From Vitreoscilla sp. (GTDB lineage Bacteria > Pseudomonadota > Gammaproteobacteria > Burkholderiales > Neisseriaceae), in contig JASLFS010000065.1 in NCBI GenBank assembly GCA_030150505.1, forward strand, positions 1-6,953: a DNA stretch of 6,953 bases. Reading direction: 5' to 3'. The notes beneath the pieces were generated by a model. It searched no databases and was not told the DNA's origin. It was given only the letters and a program-made list of their open reading frames with translations. Below are positions 1 through 5,759 of this stretch, piece after piece. A program made the translations under genes and the position numbers. Within the stretch, counting starts at the first letter, position 1. Each line of letters begins with the position of its first letter.

Positions 1-1343
1 TTTTCCCAATCGAACACATAATCACTGGTACGATTTTTCGATAAGTCTGCATATTTTACAGCACCAATACCAACCGCATGGCCAATATGAGAAGTAGCAT
101 CTTGATTCAAATCTGGGTTTTTCTCATGAACAAGAGCAATAGCGCGTTCTTCTGCTTCATTCAGTAAATCAACTAATTTAACAGTATCGCCAGAGCGTGT
201 TTTAAATGGCTTACCATCTTTACCCATCATGGTACCAAAGGCAATGTGTTCTGCTTTTACGCTATCAGGTAAAAAACCAGCTTTGCGAGCAGTAACAAAT
301 AGTTGTTGGAAATGCAAACCTTGGCGAGCATCAACCACATACAATAAACGATCGGCTTTTAACTCACCAACACGATAGCGAATACATGCCAAATCCGTGC
401 TTGAATATAAGAAACCGCCACCCTGTTTTTGTACAATAAATGCAGCTGGGTCACCTTCTTTGTTTTTAAATTCTGGTAAAAAGACTACTTTTGCACCATC
501 ATCATCAACAGCCAACCCTTGCTCTTGCAATTCATTCACTGTCTTGGCCAAATCTGCATTATAAGCAGATTCACCCATCACATCTTTTTGGGTTAATAGC
601 AAACCTAAACGACCATAAACATCTTGAGCATGTTTAAGTGAAGTTTCTACAAATTGTTTCCACAAAACCAATACTTGCTCATCGCCGCCTTGTAACTTAA
701 CCACATATTCACGAGCAGTATTTGCAAACTGTTCATCCTCATCAAAACGAACCTTTGCATTGCGATAAAACTGCTCCAAATCGGCCAATTCAATATCAGC
801 ACGACCAGCTTGTTGCTGTTCCACCAAATACGCAACCAACATACCAAATTGAGTACCCCAATCACCAACGTGATTTTGAGCAATAACATTGTGCCCAAGA
901 TAACTTAATACTCGGCTAATGCTATCGCCAATAATACTTGAGCGTAAATGCCCAACATGCATTTCTTTTGCTAAGTTAGGTGATGAATAATCAATCACAA
1001 CGGTTTCTGGCTTCAATGTTTTAGAAACACTTAAGCGTTCGTTTGATAATGCTTCAGATAACGACTTATCCAAATATTTATGTGATAAGCGTAAGTTAAT
1101 AAAACCAGGTCCTGCGACTTCTGCACTTTCCAATAGCTCACAATCAGCTAAAGCATCAACAACTTTTTGCGCCAATTCCCGAGGGTTTTGCTTTAGTTTT
1201 TTAGCAGCACCCATAACGCCATTAATTTGAAAATCGCCAAAATCTGAGTTTTTAGCTGGTTGTAAAATAACAGGAGCATTGTCTAAGCCAGCGATTTGAA
1301 AAGCCTTTTCAATTGCTGTTTCGACTTGGTGGTGTAAATTCAT
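1..1343 (-). CDS. argS: Arginyl-tRNA synthetase (ArgRS), 3' end cut off by the window
   Basis: This is a cytoplasmic class I aminoacyl-tRNA synthetase that charges tRNA-Arg with arginine using ATP. 447 codons are visible from the ATG at 1343-1341. The family is about 570-580 residues, so the C-terminal anticodon-binding (DALR) domain lies outside. Visible parts in order: the N-terminal ArgRS-specific domain (about residues 1-110, with NSDFGDFQINGVMG at 32-45), the class I signature HVGH at residues 129-132 inside SSPNLAKEMHVGHLRSS, then NHVGDWGTQFGM. The KMSKS-equivalent loop reads GKDGKPFKTR at about 374-383; many ArgRS enzymes have this degenerate form, so it is not a defect. The last visible residues are YVFDWE. 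The start is preceded by AAGAAG a few bases upstream. It is the last visible gene of the minus-strand block, 86 bases after a small secreted-protein gene. Wording is closest to the neisserial enzyme by memory. Identity is very secure. Confidence 0.97.
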   Translation of the reverse strand, partial: MNLHHQVETAIEKAFQIAGLDNAPVILQPAKNSDFGDFQINGVMGAAKKLKQNPRELAQKVVDALADCELLESAEVAGPGFINLRLSHKYLDKSLSEALSNERLSVSKTLKPETVVIDYSSPNLAKEMHVGHLRSSIIGDSISRVLSYLGHNVIAQNHVGDWGTQFGMLVAYLVEQQQAGRADIELADLEQFYRNAKVRFDEDEQFANTAREYVVKLQGGDEQVLVLWKQFVETSLKHAQDVYGRLGLLLTQKDVMGESAYNADLAKTVNELQEQGLAVDDDGAKVVFLPEFKNKEGDPAAFIVQKQGGGFLYSSTDLACIRYRVGELKADRLLYVVDARQGLHFQQLFVTARKAGFLPDSVKAEHIAFGTMMGKDGKPFKTRSGDTVKLVDLLNEAEERAIALVHEKNPDLNQDATSHIGHAVGIGAVKYADLSKNRTSDYVFDWE

Positions 1344-1362
1344 AAATCTTCTTTTTTAAGCA

Positions 1363-1391
1363 TATATAATTAATTAAATTGTATTTTACAA
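1363..1391 (-). promoter_or_regulatory. Candidate argS promoter
   Basis: On the minus strand TTGTAA (1391-1386) and TATATA (1368-1363) are separated by 17 bases and would start transcription about 13 bases before argS. Both boxes deviate from consensus and the region is very AT-rich, so a chance match is quite possible. The -35 box lies within the dyad ATTGTA-TTT-TACAAT (1378-1392). argS could also be read from upstream on the same strand. Confidence 0.3.
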
Positions 1392-1429
1392 TAGATTACT
1401 TAATTGTTTGAGTATTACAATCTAACACT

Positions 1430-1885
1430 TTATTTTTGATAATCTTTTGGCAACACAAATTCTATTGGCTGCTGAAAGCTAACTGACTGATTCGTTTTTT
1501 GTGCGTAATCCTGTGCACAACGACCCAAATAATTTTTTCCCCAAGAGAATGTTTCTTTATCAAATGCCAAATAAGCATTCACTATTTCTCTTTCTTCTTC
1601 TGTTGTTTCTTTATTAAGACGCCAAGCATAGGGTAAAGCACTTTTGACAATAATAACTTTGGAATGGCTTTTGCTGGCATCGACTTGCAAAACAATGGTG
1701 ACCTTGGATAACTCAGAATAATGCTTTGCAACATTCTGCGCTGATTTTGGATAGCTTGGTGATTTCGCTTTTTGATTGTTCAAACAAGCAGCAATACCAA
1801 CAGCCAATGCATCATCGGTTACTTTTGCCTGCACAAAAATAGAAGTAAAACACAGTAAATAGAAGCATAAAAAACGCATAAACAT
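1430..1885 (-). CDS. Small exported protein of unknown function, possibly TonB-C-like fold
   Basis: I do not recognise this gene. The open frame extends to 1945, but I place the start at ATG 1885-1883 (151 residues) or ATG 1879-1877 (149). From there a good Sec signal peptide begins: MRFLCFYLLCFTSIFVQA, with a positive residue, a hydrophobic core and a likely cut after VQA. The upstream extension is the yegQ terminator hairpin read as codons. AAAG five bases before 1885 is a weak ribosome site and slightly favours that ATG. The mature part has two cysteines (residues 34 and 123 from 1885), which could form a periplasmic disulfide. Its order, a SYPKSA segment, then VTIVLQVDAS and KVIIVKSALP strands, then a final SVSFQQPIEFVLP, loosely resembles a TonB C-terminal domain. 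No TonB membrane anchor or proline-rich spacer is present, so this resemblance is only a suggestion. It sits between yegQ and argS on the same strand, probably periplasmic or outer-membrane facing. Confidence 0.75.
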   Translation of the reverse strand: MFMRFLCFYLLCFTSIFVQAKVTDDALAVGIAACLNNQKAKSPSYPKSAQNVAKHYSELSKVTIVLQVDASKSHSKVIIVKSALPYAWRLNKETTEEEREIVNAYLAFDKETFSWGKNYLGRCAQDYAQKTNQSVSFQQPIEFVLPKDYQK

Positions 1886-1895
1886 AGTAGCTTTA

Positions 1896-1940
1896 ATAGA
1901 AAAATCCGCACTCATCTTCATTGAAGTTAATGCGGATTTT
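1896..1940 (-). terminator. Rho-independent terminator of yegQ
   Basis: A perfect 10-bp inverted repeat, AAAATCCGCA and TGCGGATTTT (1901-1910 with 1931-1940), encloses 20 bases. These contain a smaller hairpin, CTTCA-t-TGAAG (1916-1926). On the minus strand it follows the yegQ stop codon by 15 bases and ends in TTTTTCTATT. The A-tract/U-tract form could also work on the plus strand, though no plus-strand gene runs into it. The GC core of the stem is short, so termination may be leaky. The downstream small gene starts only about 15 bases beyond the stem. Confidence 0.65.
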
Positions 1941-1955
1941 ATCATTTACATGCAA

Positions 1956-3314
1956 TTATTGAGGGTTAATAACACGGGCAATCAGTGCTTTCTCTTTGCC
2001 TTGCATATTTGGGATTTTCACTTGAATACCATTGCCTGCAGCAACTTCTGCTGGACGGCCTTTATTGGTCATTTCTTGTAAAATAATGGTTTCATTGCCA
2101 CTTGGATGGATAATTTCTAATGTATCACCCACTGAGAATTTATTTTTAACTTCAATCTCAGCCCAACCATTTTCATCCACATCAAGCACAATACCTGCAT
2201 ACTGACTTTGTTTTGATGTTGAATGACCACTTAAGTAATTTTGATAATCTTGTGTTTGATGACGCTCCAAGAAGCCTGGCGTGTAACCACGGTTCGCCAA
2301 TCCTTCGAGTTCGGCTAATAAACTATAATCGAATGGTTTACCAGCAACCGCATCATCAATGGCTTTGCGATATGCTTGAGCTGCACGAGCAACATAGTAA
2401 ATAGATTTAGTACGGCCTTCAACTTTTAAGGAATCCACGCCAATTTCAGTTAGCTTAGCCACTTGTTCAATCGCACGTAAATCTTTTGAGTTCATGATAT
2501 ACGTACCATGCTCATCTTCCATAATCGGCATCATAGCGCCTGGGCGATTGGCTTCTTCGATTAAATAAACCTTATCTGCCAAAGGATGACGCTCTTGTCC
2601 ACCAATAGCAGCGAATGCTTGATTGGCATCTTCTTGCGCTTTATTAAAGTCGAAACCTTGCAACAATTTAGCATCACCAGCATCATCTTCAGCAGTGTCA
2701 TGTACTTTATAATCCCAACGACAAGCATTGGTACAAGTTCCCTGGTTCGGATCGCGATGATTAAAATAACCAGATAATAAGCAACGACCAGAATAAGCAA
2801 TGCATAATGCACCGTGAACAAATACTTCTAATTCAATATCTGGGCATTCTTGGCGAATTTCTTTAATTTCATCAATTGATAATTCTCGAGATAAAATAAT
2901 TCGCTCAACACCAATGCTTTTCCAAAATTGTACACCCCAATAATTCGTGGTGTTTGCTTGTACAGATAAATGAATAGGCACTTCTGGCCATTTTTCACGA
3001 ACCTTCATAATCAAGCCTGGATCGGCCATAATCAAAGCATCTGGCTTCATTTCAATAATGGGAGCCATATCATCTAAGTATGTTTTTAATTTAGCATTGT
3101 GCGGCAAAACGTTACTGGCAACAAAAAATTTCTTGCCACGAGCATGAGCCTCTTCAATGCCTTGACGCAATTCGCTTAACTTAGCAAAATCGTTGTTACG
3201 AGCACGTAATGAATAACGGGGTTGACCAGCATAAACGGCGTCTGCGCCAAAATCATAAGCTGCGCGCATGCGCTCCAAGCCACCAGCAGGGAGCAATAAT
3301 TCGGGTGATTTCAT
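1956..3314 (-). CDS. yegQ: U32-family tRNA 5-hydroxyuridine synthesis protein (YegQ/TrhP)
   Basis: It encodes a 452-residue protein, practically the length of E. coli YegQ (about 453). The family is still often labelled peptidase U32 or collagenase-like. E. coli YegQ (renamed TrhP) is known to be needed for prephenate-dependent hydroxylation of U34 in tRNA anticodons, so an RNA-modification role is much more likely than proteolysis. Visible features: the N-terminal barrel opening ELLLPAGGLERMRAAYDFGADAVY, the strand SVQANTTN (117-124), and the U32 signature from EVFVHGALC to NACRW (163-200). Four cysteines (171, 178, 194, 198) are in the arrangement expected to hold an iron-sulfur cluster. 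The C-terminal beta domain contains VGDTLEIIHPSG. The ATG at 3314-3312 has no strong ribosome site (GTCCT before it) but gives the family's usual N-terminus. It is read from its own promoter and followed by a terminator. Confidence 0.95.
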   Translation of the reverse strand: MKSPELLLPAGGLERMRAAYDFGADAVYAGQPRYSLRARNNDFAKLSELRQGIEEAHARGKKFFVASNVLPHNAKLKTYLDDMAPIIEMKPDALIMADPGLIMKVREKWPEVPIHLSVQANTTNYWGVQFWKSIGVERIILSRELSIDEIKEIRQECPDIELEVFVHGALCIAYSGRCLLSGYFNHRDPNQGTCTNACRWDYKVHDTAEDDAGDAKLLQGFDFNKAQEDANQAFAAIGGQERHPLADKVYLIEEANRPGAMMPIMEDEHGTYIMNSKDLRAIEQVAKLTEIGVDSLKVEGRTKSIYYVARAAQAYRKAIDDAVAGKPFDYSLLAELEGLANRGYTPGFLERHQTQDYQNYLSGHSTSKQSQYAGIVLDVDENGWAEIEVKNKFSVGDTLEIIHPSGNETIILQEMTNKGRPAEVAAGNGIQVKIPNMQGKEKALIARVINPQ

Positions 3315-3353
3315 AGGACAGTATTGGCTTCTATACGTTGTGTGTGTATGTGA

Positions 3354-3382
3354 AATAACAATAAAAAATTTAACTTGTTATT
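3354..3382. repeat. 8-bp inverted repeat at the yegQ transcription start
   Basis: AATAACAA (3354-3361) and TTGTTATT (3375-3382) form a perfect dyad around 13 AT-rich bases. It overlaps the predicted -10 box of the yegQ promoter and the first bases of its leader. It could be a repressor operator or a weak leader hairpin, but in such AT-rich sequence it may be chance. Confidence 0.35.
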
Positions 3383-3408
3383 ATCTAATGTTTTAATATA
3401 ACGGTCAA
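3380..3408 (-). promoter_or_regulatory. Sigma-70-type promoter of yegQ
   Basis: On the minus strand TTGACC (3408-3403) and GATAAT (3385-3380) are exactly 17 bases apart. Each matches five of six consensus bases. This is the best promoter match in the window. Transcription would start near 3373, leaving a leader of about 60 bases. It lies just after the terminator of the preceding operon, which supports an independent start for yegQ. Confidence 0.7.
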
Positions 3409-3411
3409 TTT

Positions 3412-3423
3412 TATTCCGGAATA
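3412..3423. promoter_or_regulatory. 12-bp perfect palindrome upstream of the yegQ promoter
   Basis: TATTCCGGAATA is a perfect palindrome whose edge is 4 bases upstream of the yegQ -35 box, between that promoter and the preceding terminator. The position suits an activator or other dimeric regulator site. No known regulator is recognised from the sequence. Confidence 0.35.
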
Positions 3424-3427
3424 GGCG

Positions 3428-3453
3428 AAAAAATAGCCAGTGCGAACACTGGC
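3428..3453 (-). terminator. Rho-independent terminator of the yccU-DUF4265 operon
   Basis: On the minus strand a perfect 7-bp stem, GCCAGTG and CACTGGC, closes a TTCG tetraloop and is followed by TATTTTTT (3435-3428). This is a textbook intrinsic terminator, 72 bases after the DUF4265 stop codon. No matching U-tract exists on the plus strand, so it acts in the minus direction only. Confidence 0.88.
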
Positions 3454-3525
3454 ATCAAAAAAAGTATTTTCATTTCACGCCATCATAATGCAATACAGTT
3501 ATTACATCTTTGTGAAGAAACAAAT

Positions 3526-4008
3526 TTAAATCTGATTACGATGACTTTCTTTTAGGTGTTTCTCTGTTAACACAGGCTCAGCAAAAGCAATCTCGCCACT
3601 TTTTTCTAATAGCAATAATTCTTTATAAATTTGACCGTAGCTTTTATTGGGTGCGACATCAATCACAAAGAAAGTTGAATCCAAACTTTCAACATAACCA
3701 CCTAACTGACCAATTTTTTTAGCTAACGGCTCCAAACTAAACGTTTCTTTGGCTTGTGCAACTTGGATAGTTGAATGCCCCGAATGCTCAACTATTTTTT
3801 GATAACACAAAATACCCAATTTATTATCAAAAGTAGCATGAATAATATCTCCATTGGCAAATTCAGGACCATAAAACGGGATATTATTCACTTGATACAA
3901 TCCTTTTTTCGCATCAATAACCAATGCCCAAAGTGTTTCATCAATTGTATCTTCTAAGAACTCGCTGTAATAGCGAGCTAAAATTTGCTCGTGTTGTCTG
4001 TTTTTCAT
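3526..4008 (-). CDS. DUF4265 domain protein
   Basis: This is a 160-residue soluble protein with no signal peptide or membrane segment, so probably cytoplasmic. The central segment, ALVIDAKKGLYQVNNIPFYG, then a GDIIHA strand and KIVEHSGHSTIQV (about residues 28-83), fits the DUF4265 family as I remember it. The conserved elements are L-Y-x-V-x-N-I-P-F, G-D-x-I and S-G-H-S-T. The second half, LAKKIGQLGGYVESLDSTFF followed by VIDVAPNKSYGQIYKELL (about 95-132), looks like a small alpha/beta unit that also recurs in the family. The biochemical function of DUF4265 is unknown to me. The ATG at 4008 has AAGG three bases upstream, a closely spaced ribosome site. It begins 23 bases after the yccU stop on the same strand, so the two are almost certainly co-transcribed and end at the terminator near 3430. 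Confidence 0.85.
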   Translation of the reverse strand: MKNRQHEQILARYYSEFLEDTIDETLWALVIDAKKGLYQVNNIPFYGPEFANGDIIHATFDNKLGILCYQKIVEHSGHSTIQVAQAKETFSLEPLAKKIGQLGGYVESLDSTFFVIDVAPNKSYGQIYKELLLLEKSGEIAFAEPVLTEKHLKESHRNQI

Positions 4009-4031
4009 TGACCTTCAACTATCTAAATAAT

Positions 4032-4445
4032 CTATTTTTCTAAGCCTAATTTGGGAATTTCAATTGCAGGACATCTATCCATAACAACTTGTAAACCATT
4101 TCCCTCTGCCAAAGCTTTAGCATCTTCATTTACTACACCTAATTGTAGCCATAAAACTTTAGCCTGGATAGCAATAGCCTCTTGAGCCACCTCAAAAGCA
4201 GCTTCACTGTTTCTAAAAACATCAACCATATCAATCGAAACAGGTATATCCGCTAAATGCGCATAAACTTTTTGCCCCAATATTTCCTGTCCTGCTAACC
4301 GAGGACTAACCGGAATCACGTGATAACCTTGTTTTAATAAATAATCGAGCACATGAAAGCTAGCACGATGTTCTTTATCACTCGCTCCGACCAAAGCAAT
4401 GGTTTTAACTGATTTTAAAATGGCCTCAATTTTCGTATCATTCAT
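4032..4445 (-). CDS. yccU: CoA-binding domain protein, YccU family
   Basis: It encodes a 137-residue Rossmann-like protein, the same length as E. coli YccU and similar from end to end as I recall it. The nucleotide/CoA-binding turn is TIALVGAS (residues 15-22), followed by GYHVIPVSP (40-48), DMVDVFRNSEAA and the C-terminal signature MDRCPAIEIPKLG (122-134). By family it binds coenzyme A; no reaction is established to my knowledge. The reading frame is open to an ATG at 4481, but I choose the ATG at 4445. AAGGAG lies six bases before it, and the extra 12 residues have no counterpart in the family. It is the first gene of a two-gene operon with the DUF4265 gene and is divergent from rfbB. Confidence 0.93.
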   Translation of the reverse strand: MNDTKIEAILKSVKTIALVGASDKEHRASFHVLDYLLKQGYHVIPVSPRLAGQEILGQKVYAHLADIPVSIDMVDVFRNSEAAFEVAQEAIAIQAKVLWLQLGVVNEDAKALAEGNGLQVVMDRCPAIEIPKLGLEK

Positions 4446-4449
4446 GATT

Positions 4450-4457
4450 ATCTCCTT
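4450..4457 (-). promoter_or_regulatory. Ribosome binding site fixing the yccU start
   Basis: The minus strand reads AAGGAG followed by six bases and ATG (4445). It is the strongest Shine-Dalgarno match in the window. It lies inside the longer open frame that begins at 4481, which shows that the upstream ATG is not the start used. Confidence 0.85.
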
Positions 4458-4483
4458 TGTATAAAAACCAAAAAAAGTCACAC

Positions 4484-4514
4484 ATCATAAAAAACAAGTT
4501 TACTAACATGACAA
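4484..4514 (-). promoter_or_regulatory. Candidate promoter of yccU-DUF4265
   Basis: On the minus strand TTGTCA (4514-4509) and TATGAT (4489-4484) each match five of six consensus bases. Their spacing is 19 bases, longer than ideal. A start near 4477 would give a leader of about 30 bases carrying the strong ribosome site of yccU. Moderate to weak support. Confidence 0.35.
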
Positions 4515-4521
4515 TTCTATC

Positions 4522-4536
4522 GGTATAATATATACC
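4522..4536. promoter_or_regulatory. 15-bp dyad in the divergent yccU/rfbB gap, containing a consensus -10 box
   Basis: GGTATA-ATA-TATACC is a perfect dyad with 6-bp arms. On the plus strand it contains TATAAT (4524-4529), an exact -10 consensus for rfbB transcription. The only -35-like partner is TTTACT (4499-4504) at 19 bases, which is poor. The dyad is also 8 bases upstream of the -35 box proposed for yccU. It may be a promoter element, an operator for both directions, or chance in AT-rich DNA. Confidence 0.35.
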
Positions 4537-4605
4537 AATAAAATCCATATGCGATTTACAAAAAATATTCTATTACCATGGCCTATTTTATTAGCCTAGA
4601 ACAGT

Positions 4606-4615
4606 GTAATATTAC
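4606..4615. repeat. 10-bp palindrome in the rfbB leader region
   Basis: GTAATATTAC is perfectly self-complementary and sits 64 bases before the rfbB start codon. It is AT-rich and short. I note it only because the rfb promoter must lie in this gap and no convincing -35/-10 pair was found nearer the gene. Confidence 0.2.
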
Positions 4616-4679
4616 CCCTCTATTTTTTTAATATACAAATACACTTTGTTTACTAAATAAAACTAAAGTAACCCAACAA

Positions 4680-5759
4680 ATGAATATATTTATTACTGGT
4701 GGTGCTGGCTTTATTGGCTCTGCATTAATCCGATACTTAATTAAGCACAGCAATCACCACATCATTAATATCGATAAATTAACCTACGCTGGCAATTTAA
4801 ACTCATTAAATAGCATTTCACAAAATGAACGCTATCACTTTGAACAAGTTGATATTACAGATTCTCAAGCCATTACCAAACTATTTGAGCAATACCAACC
4901 AGATGCCATTATGCACCTTGCTGCAGAATCACATGTGGATCGCTCTATTGAGGGCCCTGCTGAATTCATCCATACCAATATTATTGGTACCTATGTTTTA
5001 TTAGAAGCCAGCCGACAATATTGGCAACAACTTGATGCTGAACAAAAAAAATCATTCCGCTTTCATCATATATCAACTGATGAAGTTTATGGTGACTTAC
5101 CGCACCCAGATGACTCCACTACAGCAGCCAATCATTTATTCACTGAAAATACTGCTTACGCGCCAAGCTCGCCCTATTCTGCAAGCAAAGCAAGTTCTGA
5201 TCACTTGGTACGAGCATGGCACAGAACATATGGTTTACCTATACTCGTAACCAATTGTTCAAATAATTATGGCCCCTTCCAATTTCCTGAAAAACTCATT
5301 CCATTGGTCATTTTGAATGCGTTAGAAGAAAAACCTTTGCCTATTTATGGCAAAGGCGATCAGATTCGTGATTGGCTGTATGTGGAAGATCATGCAAAAG
5401 CTTTGTATGCTGTTTTATCCTCAGGACAAATCGGTGCAACATACAACATTGGCGGTCACAACGAAAAGAAAAACATTGATGTTGTGCAAACCATTTGCCG
5501 AATTTTAGATGATATTCAGCCCAGTAAAACACTTAACAGCTACCAAGAACTGATTACTTATGTCAAAGATAGACCTGGGCATGACAGACGCTACGCAATC
5601 AATGCCAATAAAATTGCAGAGGAACTAAACTGGCTGCCTGAAGAAACTTTTGAATCTGGACTCCGAAAAACCATTGAGTGGTATTTAAATAACCAAATTT
5701 GGTGTCAACAAGTACAAGATGGTAGTTATCAAAGAGAACGTTTAGGAGTACAAGAATGA
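4680..5759 (+). CDS. rfbB: dTDP-glucose 4,6-dehydratase (RfbB/RmlB)
   Basis: It converts dTDP-glucose to dTDP-4-keto-6-deoxyglucose in the cytoplasm, the branch point for dTDP-deoxysugars of surface glycans. It is an extended short-chain dehydrogenase of 359 residues, typical for the family. Visible motifs: NAD-binding GGAGFIG (7-13), NIDKLTYAGN (30-39), HLAAESHVDRSI (79-90), the catalytic S-T-D-E-V-Y-G (132-138, with Asp134 and Glu135), the catalytic YSASK (Tyr166, Lys170), and the substrate region from NCSNNYGP to FPEKLIP. RDWLYVEDH (229-237) and DRPGHDRRYAI (297-307) complete the signature, so it should be active. The ATG at 4680 gives the usual N-terminus, but its ribosome site is weak (no GGAG; TAAAG about 11 bases before). 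It is the first gene of a plus-strand operon and its TGA overlaps the rfbA ATG by four bases. Confidence 0.97.
   Translation: MNIFITGGAGFIGSALIRYLIKHSNHHIINIDKLTYAGNLNSLNSISQNERYHFEQVDITDSQAITKLFEQYQPDAIMHLAAESHVDRSIEGPAEFIHTNIIGTYVLLEASRQYWQQLDAEQKKSFRFHHISTDEVYGDLPHPDDSTTAANHLFTENTAYAPSSPYSASKASSDHLVRAWHRTYGLPILVTNCSNNYGPFQFPEKLIPLVILNALEEKPLPIYGKGDQIRDWLYVEDHAKALYAVLSSGQIGATYNIGGHNEKKNIDVVQTICRILDDIQPSKTLNSYQELITYVKDRPGHDRRYAINANKIAEELNWLPEETFESGLRKTIEWYLNNQIWCQQVQDGSYQRERLGVQE

Noticed and set aside
647..898. 83-residue minus-strand open frame within argS
   Set aside because: It is an out-of-frame shadow of argS, which is continuous and well conserved across this stretch; the composition looks random.
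1886..1945. N-terminal extension of the small exported protein to the ATG at 1945
   Set aside because: It is the yegQ terminator hairpin read as codons, would bury the signal peptide, and has no ribosome site worth naming.
2213..2821. Short open frames on both strands within yegQ
   Set aside because: They overlap the conserved U32 coding sequence, lack ribosome sites and resemble no family I know.
1956..3314. Collagenase or protease function for the U32 protein
   Set aside because: The label is historical; the YegQ subgroup with four clustered cysteines is tied to tRNA hydroxylation.
3961..3977. Dyad CTCGCT-GTAAT-AGCGAG near the start of the DUF4265 gene
   Set aside because: It lies in coding sequence for the N-terminal residues (RYYSEF) with no U-tract or promoter nearby; chance is the simpler explanation.
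4446..4481. N-terminal extension of yccU to the ATG at 4481
   Set aside because: The strong AAGGAG site at 4450-4457 and the family's length both place the start at 4445.
4509..4529. Plus-strand pair ATGACA and TATAAT as an rfbB promoter
   Set aside because: The boxes are only 10 bases apart, far too close for a sigma-70 promoter.
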